Below, piece by piece: positions 33,849-42,729 of a stretch of 45,595 nt of DNA (position 1 is its first letter; the number at the start of each line of letters is the position of its first letter). Source of the DNA: an uncultured Odoribacter sp. Lineage in GTDB: Bacteria; Bacteroidota; Bacteroidia; Bacteroidales; Marinifilaceae. The translations under genes and the position numbers were made by a program. The stretch spans positions 1 to 45,595 of the forward strand of contig CAJTSF010000018.1 of assembly GCA_910578985.1 (NCBI GenBank). Reading direction: 5' to 3'. A model generated the notes under the pieces. It had not been told where the DNA came from. It made no database searches and saw only the letters and a list, made by a program, of their open reading frames with translations.

Positions 33849-34202
33849 ATGGAAAAAGAAATGACACCGAATGAAAAAAGACCACAGCAAGACTGCGGAG
33901 GTATGTTTACCCAAGTGCAGGCGAGTGTGGAAATACTGTCGCCTGTCCCGGTAAGCGGCAAATGCAGTGAGAAGGACTATGAACGCCTGTTCATCCGCGA
34001 CCCGGAAGTAAAGGCACGTGAGGGGAAGATGGCGTATGTGCGCCCGGAGTACCACGAGCGTATCATGCGTATCACCCGTGTAATCGGGCATGACCGGCTT
34101 ACGCTGTCCGCTTACATCGACCATGTGCTGACGCACCACTTCAACCAGTGCGAAGATGCGATAAAGAGCCTTTATGCCCGAAATTACAATTCAGTATTCT
34201 AA
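33849..34202 (+). CDS. traC: TraC, second DUF3408 protein
   Basis: 117 aa, paralogue of TraB: LFIRDPEVKAREGKMAYVRPEYHERIMRITRVIG then LTLSAYIDHVLTHHFNQCEDAIKSLY aligns with its DUF3408 domain. The ATG is 2 nt after the traB stop. A duplication within the operon is the likely origin. DNA binding is inference. Confidence 0.82.
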   Translation: MEKEMTPNEKRPQQDCGGMFTQVQASVEILSPVPVSGKCSEKDYERLFIRDPEVKAREGKMAYVRPEYHERIMRITRVIGHDRLTLSAYIDHVLTHHFNQCEDAIKSLYARNYNSVF

Positions 34203-34218
34203 CCAAAAACGGAAGGAT

Positions 34219-34947
34219 ATGAATTACACAATCAGCATGACAGACATTCTGCTGGCGGTATCGGTCGGCTGCAACCTCTGGTTCCTGTTCCTGCTCCTTT
34301 ACGAGCGCATCATGGACACGCGGATTGTCCGCTTCTTCAAGGGCATTGTCGGATTATGGCGGTCACTGGACGGGAATGAGGCTAAACGCATAGCGGCACA
34401 CGAGGAAGTCCCTGCGGAAAAGGCGGACATCATCGGCAAGAGCCGTTTCAGGATGGCATCCACCCGGACAACCGCTGCCATACCGACGCAAGAAGCCGCC
34501 ACTATTGAAAAAGGCATTGAGCTGTCGGAGGAAGAGGCTACTTTTGACGACGGAAAAACGGGAAACGCATCCCGCCCGGCACAAGTCCCGGAGGAAAAAC
34601 TCGATGAGACCTTCACGAGCATACCGCCGGAGGAACTGGGATACGGGGACGACGAACCGGAAGAGGACGCCTCGGACACGCCACGGGCTTCGGGCAGCAG
34701 CTTTGACGAGATTGACGACGCCTGCAAGACCGCCAAAAACCCGGACGCGACACAGGCGGAACGTGAAAAGGCGGCTAAGGTGTTCACCGACATGGAGGGC
34801 ACGGAGTTGTACGAGAAAATGATGGAAGGCTCTTCGGAGATAGGCATCCGCATCAAGGGGCTTATCGAGATTCGGCTGAAGAAATCTGAAAAGGAGTTCG
34901 TCGTGCCGGACAACATCGAGGAGTTCGACATTCGCAACTATGTATGA
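34219..34947 (+). CDS. traD: TraD, membrane-anchored acidic tra protein
   Basis: 242 aa from the ATG at 34219, which follows GGAAGGAT. One N-terminal TM segment (about 9-28, ILLAVSVGCNLWFLFLLL) is followed by a hydrophilic, Glu/Asp-rich cytoplasmic region, low complexity at about 90-160, and a conserved C-terminal domain ATQAEREKAAKVFTDMEGTELYEKM. It is at the place of traD in CTnDOT-type operons. No enzyme motif is visible; its role is unknown. Confidence 0.8.
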   Translation: MNYTISMTDILLAVSVGCNLWFLFLLLYERIMDTRIVRFFKGIVGLWRSLDGNEAKRIAAHEEVPAEKADIIGKSRFRMASTRTTAAIPTQEAATIEKGIELSEEEATFDDGKTGNASRPAQVPEEKLDETFTSIPPEELGYGDDEPEEDASDTPRASGSSFDEIDDACKTAKNPDATQAEREKAAKVFTDMEGTELYEKMMEGSSEIGIRIKGLIEIRLKKSEKEFVVPDNIEEFDIRNYV

Positions 34948-35068
34948 CAACAATAAAAGAAATGAACATGAAAGAATGACATCAACCCACGCGGCGAGGA
35001 AACGCAAGGCGCATCCCCATCCGCAACGGACACGCCCACGTCCGTGGAAACAAACGGGCATCCACTAA
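34940..35068 (+). CDS. Possible small basic ORF overlapping the traD stop
   Basis: 42 codons starting at an ATG inside the last codons of traD (ATGTATGA). The product is very basic, rich in Arg, His and Pro (HAARKRKAHPHPQRTRPRP). The overlap suits translational coupling, but there is no recognisable family and no support beyond being open. It may be non-coding spacer. Confidence 0.25.
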   Translation: MYDNNKRNEHERMTSTHAARKRKAHPHPQRTRPRPWKQTGIH

Positions 35069-35078
35069 AACCAAAGTA
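35062..35078 (+). promoter_or_regulatory. RteR-complementary leader motif before traE
   Basis: CCACTAAAACCAAAGTA, one substitution from the consensus, lies 70 bases before the traE ATG in a 200-base gap of the tra operon. AAAGTATCAACC follows, a string also seen in the exc leader. Confidence 0.5.
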
Positions 35079-35148
35079 AAGAAACAAAGTATCAACCGCC
35101 CGACAAAGGACCATCCACCCTTTTGACGGCAAAAAACAAGAACAGTTT

Positions 35149-35466
35149 ATGAACAAGAACATCTTGAAAAACAGAAAAGCAATCCTCTCCGCGGCACTTG
35201 TCATCGCCGCAACCGCCTCCGCTTTCGCGCAGGGAAACGGCATCGCGGGCATCAACGAAGCCACCTCTATGGTGAGTTCTTATTTCGACCCCGGAACTAA
35301 ACTGATATACGCCATCGGTGCAGTCGTCGGGCTTATCGGGGGCGTAAAAGTGTACGGCAAGTTTTCATCGGGCGACCCCGACACCAGCAAGACAGCCGCC
35401 TCGTGGTTCGGCGCGTGCATCTTCCTGATTGTTGCCGCCACCATCCTGCGCTCATTCTTCCTTTAA
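35149..35466 (+). CDS. traE: TraE, DUF4134 (small membrane protein, VirB2-like)
   Basis: 105 aa. Signal peptide ending SAFAQG near 29, then two hydrophobic helices (about 45-70 and 85-104). DUF4134 members sit where VirB2/TrbC pilin-like proteins lie in other type IV systems, so a pilin-like structural role is likely. The gene is set apart from traD by 200 bases with a leader motif. Confidence 0.88.
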   Translation: MNKNILKNRKAILSAALVIAATASAFAQGNGIAGINEATSMVSSYFDPGTKLIYAIGAVVGLIGGVKVYGKFSSGDPDTSKTAASWFGACIFLIVAATILRSFFL

Positions 35467-35476
35467 TAAATAATGT

Positions 35477-35809
35477 ATGGCTGAATACCCAATCAACAAG
35501 GGTATCGGCCGTCCGGTAGAGTTCAAGGGCTTGAAGGCACAGTACCTCTTCATCTTCTGCGGAGGTCTGCTGGCTCTCTTCGTCCTGTTCGTCATCCTCT
35601 ACATGGTCGGTATCGACCAGTGGATATGTATCGGCTTCGGCGCGGCATCGTCCTCCCTCCTTGTATGGCAGACCTTCGCGCTGAACGCCCGGTACGGTGA
35701 ACACGGGCTGATGAAATTAGGAGCGGCACGGAGCCATCCCCGATACCTTATCAACCGGCGGCGGATAACCCGTCTGTTCAAACGACAACGAAAGGAAGAA
35801 AGACAATGA
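35477..35809 (+). CDS. traF: TraF, DUF4133 (VirB3-like)
   Basis: 110 aa. NKGIGRPVEFKGLKAQYL precedes two TM helices (about 24-45 and 52-70); the C-terminus is basic. DUF4133 proteins are the VirB3-like inner-membrane partners of the VirB4 ATPase. Its stop overlaps the traG ATG (ATGA). Confidence 0.88.
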   Translation: MAEYPINKGIGRPVEFKGLKAQYLFIFCGGLLALFVLFVILYMVGIDQWICIGFGAASSSLLVWQTFALNARYGEHGLMKLGAARSHPRYLINRRRITRLFKRQRKEERQ

Positions 35810-38310
35810 GGAATACATCGAAAATGACAACACTGGAAAACAGGTTCCCACTTTTAGCGGTGGAGCATGGCTGCATCATCTCAAAGGACGCCGACATCAC
35901 GGTGGCTTTCGAGGTGGAACTACCGGAACTTTACACCGTGACGGGTGCGGAGTACGAGGCGATACACAGTTGCTGGTGCAAGGCTATCAAGGTGCTGCCG
36001 GACTACTCCGTCGTCCACAAACAGGACTGGTTCATCAAGGAACGCTACAAACCGGAGCTTCAGAAGGACGACATGAGCTTTTTAAGCCGCTCTTTCGAGC
36101 GTCACTTCAACGAGCGTCCGTACCTGAAACACACCTGCTACCTCTACCTGACCAAGACAACAAAGGAGCGTAACCGGATGCAGAGCAATTTCAGCACGCT
36201 GTGCCGGGGACATATCATCCCGAAGGAGCTGGACAGGGAAACCACGACCAAGTTCTTGGAAGCCTGCGAACAGTTCGAGCGCATCATGAACGACAGCGGG
36301 CTTGTCAGGCTGCGCCGCCTCTCCACCGATGAGATTGTGGGTACTGAGGGAAAGACGGGACTTATTGAACGCTACTTCTCGCTCATGCCGGAAGGTGACA
36401 CCACCTTGCAGGACATCGAGCTTTCGGCAAGGGAGATGCGCATCGGCGACAACCGCCTGTGTCTGCACACCCTCTCCGACGCGGAAGACCTGCCGGGCAA
36501 GGTGGCTACCGACACCCGTTACGAGAAGCTCTCCACCGACCGGAGTGACTGCCGACTGTCATTCGCCTCCCCGGTGGGGCTTCTGCTCTCCTGCAACCAT
36601 ATCTACAACCAGTATGTGCTGATAGACAACAGTGAGGAAACCTTGCAGAAGTTCGAGAAGTCCGCCCGTAACATGCAGTCGCTATCTCGCTATTCAAGGA
36701 GCAACAGCATCAACCGCGAGTGGATAGACCAATACCTGAACGAAGCCCATTCCTACGGACTGACCTCGGTACGGGCACACTTCAACGTCATGGCGTGGAG
36801 CGACGATGCGGAGGAACTGAAGCATATCAAGAACGACGTGGGCAGCCAGTTGGCAAGCATGGAATGCGTGCCGCGCCACAACACCATCGACTGCCCGACA
36901 CTCTACTGGGCGGCGATACCCGGCAATGCGGCGGACTTCCCGGCGGAAGAGAGTTTCCACACCTTCATCGAACAGGCGGTGTGCCTGTTCACAGAGGAAA
37001 CCAACTACCGCAGCTCGCTCTCGCCCTTCGGCATCAAGATGGTGGACAGGCTCACGGGAAAACCGCTGCACCTTGACATCTCCGACCTGCCCATGAAGCG
37101 AGGTATCACGACCAACCGCAACAAGTTCGTGCTGGGTCCTTCGGGCAGCGGCAAGTCTTTCTTCATGAACCACCTCGTGCGCCAATATTATGAGCAAGGC
37201 GCACATGTGGTATTGGTGGACACGGGAAACTCCTATCAGGGCTTGTGCGGCATGATCCGACGCAAGACAGGCGGAGCGGACGGTGTGTATTTCACCTACA
37301 CGGAAGATAAGCCCATCAGCTTCAACCCGTTCTACACCGACGATTACATCTTCGACGTGGAGAAGAAGGACAGCATCAAGACCCTGTTGCTGACGCTCTG
37401 GAAGTCGGAGGACGACAAGGTGACAAAGACGGAGAGCGGCGAGCTGGGCAGTGCCGTGAGTGCCTATATTGAGCGCATCCAATCCGACCGTAGCATCGTG
37501 CCGTCGTTCAACACCTTCTACGAGTATATGCGTGACGACTACCGCAAGGAACTGGCACAGCGTGACATCAAGGTGGAGAAGTCCGACTTCAACATCGACA
37601 ACATGCTCACCACCATGCGGCAGTATTACCGGGGCGGGCGTTACGATTTCCTGCTCAACTCCACGGAGAACATCGACCTGCTCGGCAAGCGGTTCATCGT
37701 CTTCGAGATAGATTCGATTAAAGAAAACCGCGAACTGTTCCCCGTCGTGACCATCATCATCATGGAAGCCTTCATCAACAAGATGCGGCGGCTGAAAGGC
37801 GTGCGGAAACAGCTTATCGTGGAAGAGGCTTGGAAGGCCCTCTCATCGGCGAACATGGCTGAATATCTGCGCTATATGTATAAGACGGTCAGAAAATATT
37901 ACGGCGAGGCAATCGTGGTGACGCAGGAGGTGGACGACATTATCAGTTCTCCGGTGGTCAAAGAGAGCATTATCAACAACTCGGATTGTAAAATCCTGCT
38001 TGACCAAAGGAAATATATGAACAAGTTCGACCAGATACAGGCGTTGCTCGGACTGACGGAAAAGGAGAAGTCGCAGATACTCTCCATCAACATGGCGAAC
38101 AACCCTTCACGGCTCTACAAGGAGGTGTGGATAGGCTTGGGCGGCACGCAGTCGGCGGTCTATGCCACGGAGGTCAGCGCGGAAGAGTATCTGGCGTACA
38201 CCACCGAGGAAACGGAAAAAGTGGAGGTTTACCGTCTGGCGGAGAAGCTGGGCGACGACATCGAAGCCGCCATCCGGCAGCTTGCCGAAAGGCGGAGAAA
38301 CAAGGAATAA
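35806..38310 (+). CDS. traG: TraG, VirB4-type conjugation ATPase
   Basis: 834 aa, the motor ATPase of the type IV secretion apparatus. Walker A GPSGSGKS lies at 444-451; Walker B-like KQLIVEEAWKAL and the later GEAIVVTQEVDDI and SDCKILLDQRKY stretches match the VirB4/TraC C-terminal domain. The N-terminal 400 residues are the VirB4 N domain. The ATG overlaps traF by 4 bases; M7 (35824) is an alternative start. Intact. Confidence 0.95.
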   Translation: MRNTSKMTTLENRFPLLAVEHGCIISKDADITVAFEVELPELYTVTGAEYEAIHSCWCKAIKVLPDYSVVHKQDWFIKERYKPELQKDDMSFLSRSFERHFNERPYLKHTCYLYLTKTTKERNRMQSNFSTLCRGHIIPKELDRETTTKFLEACEQFERIMNDSGLVRLRRLSTDEIVGTEGKTGLIERYFSLMPEGDTTLQDIELSAREMRIGDNRLCLHTLSDAEDLPGKVATDTRYEKLSTDRSDCRLSFASPVGLLLSCNHIYNQYVLIDNSEETLQKFEKSARNMQSLSRYSRSNSINREWIDQYLNEAHSYGLTSVRAHFNVMAWSDDAEELKHIKNDVGSQLASMECVPRHNTIDCPTLYWAAIPGNAADFPAEESFHTFIEQAVCLFTEETNYRSSLSPFGIKMVDRLTGKPLHLDISDLPMKRGITTNRNKFVLGPSGSGKSFFMNHLVRQYYEQGAHVVLVDTGNSYQGLCGMIRRKTGGADGVYFTYTEDKPISFNPFYTDDYIFDVEKKDSIKTLLLTLWKSEDDKVTKTESGELGSAVSAYIERIQSDRSIVPSFNTFYEYMRDDYRKELAQRDIKVEKSDFNIDNMLTTMRQYYRGGRYDFLLNSTENIDLLGKRFIVFEIDSIKENRELFPVVTIIIMEAFINKMRRLKGVRKQLIVEEAWKALSSANMAEYLRYMYKTVRKYYGEAIVVTQEVDDIISSPVVKESIINNSDCKILLDQRKYMNKFDQIQALLGLTEKEKSQILSINMANNPSRLYKEVWIGLGGTQSAVYATEVSAEEYLAYTTEETEKVEVYRLAEKLGDDIEAAIRQLAERRRNKE

Positions 38311-38350
38311 CTAAAAAACAGAATGTATCAACCAAAAAAGAAAAACGCGT

Positions 38351-38731
38351 ATGAATTTACCAAAAGTGAAAATGCTGCAAGTCAGCAAGTGCCTTATCGG
38401 ATTGGCGGTCATGATGCTGCAATCCTGCGACGTGGCCGACAACCGCCGCGACATGCTGTGCGGGAACTGGGAGAGCGTGGAGGGAAAACCTGACGTGCTT
38501 ATCTACAAGGAGGGCGAAGCCTACAAAGTGACGGTGTTCCGTCGTAGCGGTCTGCGCCGCAAGCTCAAGCCGGAAACCTATCTCTTGCAGGAGGAGAACG
38601 GCAACCTGTTCATGAACACCGGCTTCCGCATCGACGTGTCCTACAACGAGGCCACGGATGTGCTGACTTTCTCGCCAAACGGGGACTATGTGCGGGTGAA
38701 GCCGCAGCCGGGACATCCGACCGAAGAATAA
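38351..38731 (+). CDS. traH: DUF3876 lipoprotein between traG and traI (TraH position)
   Basis: 126 aa. N-terminal signal with a lipobox LQSC (Cys26) predicts a lipoprotein. The remainder, LCGNWESVEGKPDVLIYKEGEAYKVTVFRR...ETYLLQEENGNLFMNTGFRIDVSYNEATDVLTFSPNGDYVRV, is a beta-rich DUF3876 domain. It sits between traG and traI, so I use traH by position. Role unknown. Confidence 0.7.
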   Translation: MNLPKVKMLQVSKCLIGLAVMMLQSCDVADNRRDMLCGNWESVEGKPDVLIYKEGEAYKVTVFRRSGLRRKLKPETYLLQEENGNLFMNTGFRIDVSYNEATDVLTFSPNGDYVRVKPQPGHPTEE

Positions 38732-38734
38732 CAA

Positions 38735-38752
38735 CCACTAAAATCCAAAGTA
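38735..38752 (+). promoter_or_regulatory. RteR-complementary leader motif before traI
   Basis: CCACTAAAATCCAAAGTA ends 2 bases before the traI ATG. It pairs with RteR 9271-9287 along its whole length with a single bulged A. Confidence 0.6.
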
Positions 38753-38754
38753 AC

Positions 38755-39384
38755 ATGAGAACAAGAATAACAATGATTATCTGCCTGTGCCTGCTTTTCG
38801 CGGGCAGGGCAAGCGCACAGTGGGTCGTAAGCGATCCGGGCAATCTAGCGCAGGGCATCATCAATGCCTCCAAAAACATCATCCATACCTCCAAGACCGC
38901 CACGAACATGGTGAGCAACTTTCAGGAGACGGTGAAAATCTATCAGCAGGGCAAGAAGTATTACGATGCCCTCAAATCGGTGAACAATCTGGTCAAGGAC
39001 GCCCGCAAGGTGCAGCAGACCATCCTGATGGTGGGCGACATCACAGACATCTATGTGAACAGTTTCCAACGGATGCTCCGTGACGGGAATTTCAGACCCG
39101 AAGAGCTTTCCGCAATCGCTTTCGGCTACACGAAACTGCTGGAGGAAAGCAACGAAGTGTTGACGGAACTCAGGAACGTGGTGAACATCACCACGCTCTC
39201 CATGACCGACAAGGAGCGCATGGACGTGGTGGAACGCTGCCACTCGAAGATGAAGCGTTACCGCAACCTCGTGAGCTACTACACGAACAAGAACATCTCC
39301 GTGAGTTACCTGCGTGCGAAAAAGAAGAACGACCTCGACCGCATCATGGGGCTGTACGGGAACATGAACGAAAGATACTGGTAG
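38755..39384 (+). CDS. traI: TraI, DUF4141 (VirB5-like periplasmic protein)
   Basis: 209 aa. Signal peptide ending GRASAQ near 22. The rest is alpha-helical: NIIHTSKTATNMVSNFQETVKIYQQGKKYYDAL and helical pairs later, as in VirB5/TrbJ-like proteins of type IV systems. DUF4141 family. traJ starts 3 nt after its stop. The leader motif directly precedes its ATG. Confidence 0.88.
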   Translation: MRTRITMIICLCLLFAGRASAQWVVSDPGNLAQGIINASKNIIHTSKTATNMVSNFQETVKIYQQGKKYYDALKSVNNLVKDARKVQQTILMVGDITDIYVNSFQRMLRDGNFRPEELSAIAFGYTKLLEESNEVLTELRNVVNITTLSMTDKERMDVVERCHSKMKRYRNLVSYYTNKNISVSYLRAKKKNDLDRIMGLYGNMNERYW

Positions 39385-39387
39385 CCT

Positions 39388-40392
39388 ATGAAGTTCGACA
39401 ACCTTCATCAGATTTTACGTTCACTTTATGAGCAGATGATGCCGCTGTGTGGGGACATGGCTGGTGTGGCGAAAGGCATCGCCGGGCTGGGTGCGCTGTT
39501 CTACGTCGCCTACCGGGTATGGCAGTCGCTGGCGAGAGCTGAACCGATAGACGTATTCCCGATGCTCCGTCCTTTTGCCATCGGTCTGTGCATCATGTTC
39601 TTCCCGACTGTGGTGCTGGGCACGATAAACAGCATCCTCTCACCCGTCGTACAGGGCACGGCAAAGATGCTGGAGGCGGAAACGCTGGACATGAACCGAT
39701 ACCGGGAGCAGAAGGACAAACTGGAATACGAGGCGATGGTACGCAACCCCGAAACCGCCTACCTCGTGTCCAACGAGGAATTTGACAAGCAACTGGAGGA
39801 ACTCGGCTGGTCGCCCTCCGACATGGTGACGATGGCGGGAATGTATATCGACCGGGGAATGTACAACATGAAGAAGAGCATCCGCGACTTCTTCCGCGAG
39901 ATACTCGAACTGCTGTTCCAAGCCGCCGCCCTCGTGATAGACACCGTCCGCACCTTCTTTCTCGTGGTGCTGGCGATTCTCGGTCCGATAGCCTTCGCCC
40001 TGTCGGTATGGGACGGTTTCCAAAACACGCTCACGCAGTGGATATGCCGCTATATACAGGTCTATCTGTGGCTACCGGTATCGGACATGTTCAGCACCAT
40101 ACTGGCGAAGATACAGGTTCTGATGCTGCAAAACGACATCGAGCGGATGCAGGCAGACCCGAACTTCTCGCTGGATTCGAGCGACGGGGTGTATATCGTA
40201 TTCCTCTGCATCGGCATCATCGGCTACTTTACCATTCCCACCGTTGCGGGCTGGATTATCCAAGCCGGAGGCATGGGCGGTTACGGTCGCAACGTGAACC
40301 AGATGGCGGGACGAGCCGGAAGCATGGCGGGCAGCGTGGCGGGTGCAGCCGCAGGAAACGCAGTCGGACGTGTCGGCAAATTGCTGAAATAA
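39388..40392 (+). CDS. traJ: TraJ, multi-pass inner-membrane channel protein (VirB6-like)
   Basis: 334 aa with about six hydrophobic helices (near 28-50, 60-82, 165-200, 205-225, 265-290). FFLVVLAILGPIAFALSVWDGFQNTLTQWICRYIQVYLWLPVSDMF is the conserved TraJ core, written here in parts: LGPIAFALSVW and YIQVYLWLPVSD. The C-terminus is Gly/Ala-rich. It corresponds to VirB6/TrbL in other systems. Confidence 0.9.
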   Translation: MKFDNLHQILRSLYEQMMPLCGDMAGVAKGIAGLGALFYVAYRVWQSLARAEPIDVFPMLRPFAIGLCIMFFPTVVLGTINSILSPVVQGTAKMLEAETLDMNRYREQKDKLEYEAMVRNPETAYLVSNEEFDKQLEELGWSPSDMVTMAGMYIDRGMYNMKKSIRDFFREILELLFQAAALVIDTVRTFFLVVLAILGPIAFALSVWDGFQNTLTQWICRYIQVYLWLPVSDMFSTILAKIQVLMLQNDIERMQADPNFSLDSSDGVYIVFLCIGIIGYFTIPTVAGWIIQAGGMGGYGRNVNQMAGRAGSMAGSVAGAAAGNAVGRVGKLLK

Positions 40393-40423
40393 TCAATGTG
40401 CAATCATAAATTGGAAAATATAA

Positions 40424-41047
40424 ATGGAATTCAAATCACTTAGAAACATCGAATCGTCGTTCAGGCAGATACGCCTGTTCGGTATCGTCTTCCTCTCGCT
40501 GTGCGCCGTGGTGACGGTGTGGAGCGTGTGGAACTCCTACCGTTTCGCAGAGAAGCAACGGGAGAAAATCTATGTGCTGGACAACGGCAAGAGCCTGATG
40601 CTCGCCTTGTCTCAGGATTTGTCGCAGAACCGCCCGGCGGAGGCACGGGAACATGTGCGCCGTTTCCACGAGATGTTCTTCACGCTATCACCTGAAAAAA
40701 GCGCGATTGAACACAACGTGAAACGTGCCTTGCTGCTGGCGGACAAGAGCGTGTACCACTATTATTCGGACTTCGCGGAGAAGGGGTACTACAACCGCAT
40801 CATCGCCGGGAACATCAACCAAGTGCTGAAGGTGGACAGCGTGGTGTGCGACTTCAACGCCTATCCCTACCGTGCCGTGACCTACGCCACACAGAAAATC
40901 ATCCGGCAGAGCAACGTCACCGAGCGCAGCCTCGTGACCACCTGCCGCCTGCTGAACGCATCGCGGTCGGATGACAACCCGAACGGTTTTACCATCGAGG
41001 GTTTCACCATCATTGAGAACAAGGATTTACAGACTATCAAACGGTAA
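40424..41047 (+). CDS. traK: TraK, VirB8-like protein
   Basis: 207 aa. One N-terminal TM helix (about 18-38) and a periplasmic domain with GYYNRIIAGNINQVLKVDSV and the conserved YRAVTYATQKIIRQSNVTERSL stretch. The size and topology fit VirB8, the assembly factor of type IV channels. Start codon ATG at 40424 follows an A-rich leader. traL begins 6 nt after its stop. Confidence 0.9.
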   Translation: MEFKSLRNIESSFRQIRLFGIVFLSLCAVVTVWSVWNSYRFAEKQREKIYVLDNGKSLMLALSQDLSQNRPAEAREHVRRFHEMFFTLSPEKSAIEHNVKRALLLADKSVYHYYSDFAEKGYYNRIIAGNINQVLKVDSVVCDFNAYPYRAVTYATQKIIRQSNVTERSLVTTCRLLNASRSDDNPNGFTIEGFTIIENKDLQTIKR

Positions 41048-41053
41048 CAGGAC

Positions 41054-41362
41054 ATGAAAAGTATCAGAAAATCAATGTGGGGCATGTATTGGAAACTCCA
41101 CGACAAACGGAAACGCTTGGCGGCAAGTCTCAAAGGGTATCTGGACGGCTTGCCGCCGGAAACACGCCGCCGCATCGTGCTGGGGATGTTCGCCGCCTTC
41201 GCGGTGCTTGCCCTTTACACCTTCGGCAGAGCCGTCTATGACATCGGCAGGAACGACGGCTCACATATGGAAACGGGACACGCCGGACGGGTGGAACTGC
41301 CGACCCCGGCGGAAACAGGCAATCACTTAACACCTTATTTATATGGAACAGACAAAGAATGA
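41054..41362 (+). CDS. traL: TraL, DUF3989 small membrane protein
   Basis: 102 aa, with one TM helix near 47-63 (RIVLGMFAAFAVLALYTFGRA) after a basic cytoplasmic N-terminus. DUF3989 proteins always accompany TraM in Bacteroidetes tra operons. Its end overlaps the traM start by 20 bases. The function is unknown. Confidence 0.85.
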   Translation: MKSIRKSMWGMYWKLHDKRKRLAASLKGYLDGLPPETRRRIVLGMFAAFAVLALYTFGRAVYDIGRNDGSHMETGHAGRVELPTPAETGNHLTPYLYGTDKE

Positions 41363-42695
41363 ACCGACGAAAGAGAACAAAGCTGCTCCCGAAACGGGGA
41401 AACCGAAAAAGGAGCGCGAACCGCTGACAGAGGCGCAACGGCTGAAACGGCAGAAGATGATCGTGCTGCCCGCTATGGTGTTGGTGTTCATCGGGGCGAT
41501 GTGGCTGATATTCGCCCCGTCCTCCGGCAAGGAGCAACCGCCGGGAACGGACGGATACAACACCGAGATGCCCGACGCTGACAAGGCGAACCGGCAGATT
41601 ATCGGCGACAAGCTGAAAGCCTACGAGCATGGGGAGATGGAAGAGCGTCAGGAGAGCCGCAACCGTGCCATCGGGCAGCTGGGCGACATGTTCGACCGCG
41701 AGATAGCGGGAACGGAGAACGGAGTGGACTTCGACCTCGCCAATCCGGGCGGCAAGGAAGAAAGGGCAAAGCCAGCCACGCCGCAGACCATCCAGTCCTC
41801 CGCAGCCGCCTACCGTGACCTGAACGCCACGCTCGGAAACTTCTACGACCAGCCGAAAAACGACAATGCGGAGATGGACGAATTGTTGGAGCGCATCGCA
41901 TCGCTGGAGTCGGAACTGGAAAGCGAGAGGGGCAAGGCTTCCTCTATGGACGAGCAGGTGGCTCTTATGGAGAAGTCCTACGAGCTGGCGGCAAAGTACA
42001 TGGGCGGTCAGAACGGAGGACAGCCATCGGCGGAACAGAGGGCAGAGCCAACTACCGTGCAGAAAGGGAAGAAGAACAAGGCAATGCCTATCAGACAGGT
42101 GGAGCATCAAGTAGTTTCTTCACTCTCACAGCCTATGAGTAACGCGGAGTTTGTCGCCGCCTTATCGCAGGAACGCAACCGGGGTTTCAACACGGCTGTC
42201 GGCACGGCGGAGGTATTGGACAGGAACACCATACCGGCGTGCGTGCATGGGGCGCAGAGCGTGACGGACGGGCAGACGGTAAGGCTGCGCCTGCTGGAGC
42301 CTATGGCGGTGGCAGGCAGGACAATACCCCGGGGTGCGGTGGTGGTCGGCACGGGCAAGATACAGGGTGAGCGGCTCGACATCGAGATTACCTCGCTGGA
42401 ATACGACGGCACGATTATCCCCGTGGAGCTTGCGGTCTATGACACGGACGGACAGCCCGGCATCTTCATCCCGAACTCGATGGAGATGAACGCCGTCCGG
42501 GAGGTCGCCGCCAACATGGGCGGCTCGCTGGGAAGCAGCATCAACATCTCCACCAATGCCGGGGCGCAGCTCGCCTCCGACTTGGGCAAGGGGCTGATAC
42601 AAGGCACGAGCCAGTACATCGCCAAAAAGATGCGAACCGTCAAGGTGCATCTGAAAGCCGGGTACAGGGTCATGCTTTACCAAGAAAAATATTGA
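41343..42695 (+). CDS. traM: TraM, VirB10-like channel protein
   Basis: 450 aa. A charged cytoplasmic N-terminus (1-38), one TM helix (about 39-58), a long helical periplasmic linker (about 180-215 coiled coil), and a C-terminal beta-barrel-like domain starting near 275 (GTAEVLDRNTIPACVHGAQSV, RTIPRGAVVVGTGK). Organisation and position correspond to VirB10/TrbI, which spans inner to outer membrane. Intact. Confidence 0.9.
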   Translation: MEQTKNEPTKENKAAPETGKPKKEREPLTEAQRLKRQKMIVLPAMVLVFIGAMWLIFAPSSGKEQPPGTDGYNTEMPDADKANRQIIGDKLKAYEHGEMEERQESRNRAIGQLGDMFDREIAGTENGVDFDLANPGGKEERAKPATPQTIQSSAAAYRDLNATLGNFYDQPKNDNAEMDELLERIASLESELESERGKASSMDEQVALMEKSYELAAKYMGGQNGGQPSAEQRAEPTTVQKGKKNKAMPIRQVEHQVVSSLSQPMSNAEFVAALSQERNRGFNTAVGTAEVLDRNTIPACVHGAQSVTDGQTVRLRLLEPMAVAGRTIPRGAVVVGTGKIQGERLDIEITSLEYDGTIIPVELAVYDTDGQPGIFIPNSMEMNAVREVAANMGGSLGSSINISTNAGAQLASDLGKGLIQGTSQYIAKKMRTVKVHLKAGYRVMLYQEKY

Positions 42696-42710
42696 AAACA
42701 ATAAAAATTA

Positions 42711-42729
42711 CCACTAAAATCCAAAAGTA
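42711..42729 (+). promoter_or_regulatory. RteR-complementary leader motif before traN
   Basis: CCACTAAAATCCAAAAGTA directly abuts the traN ATG. It differs from the RteR complement only by two extra A residues. Confidence 0.55.
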
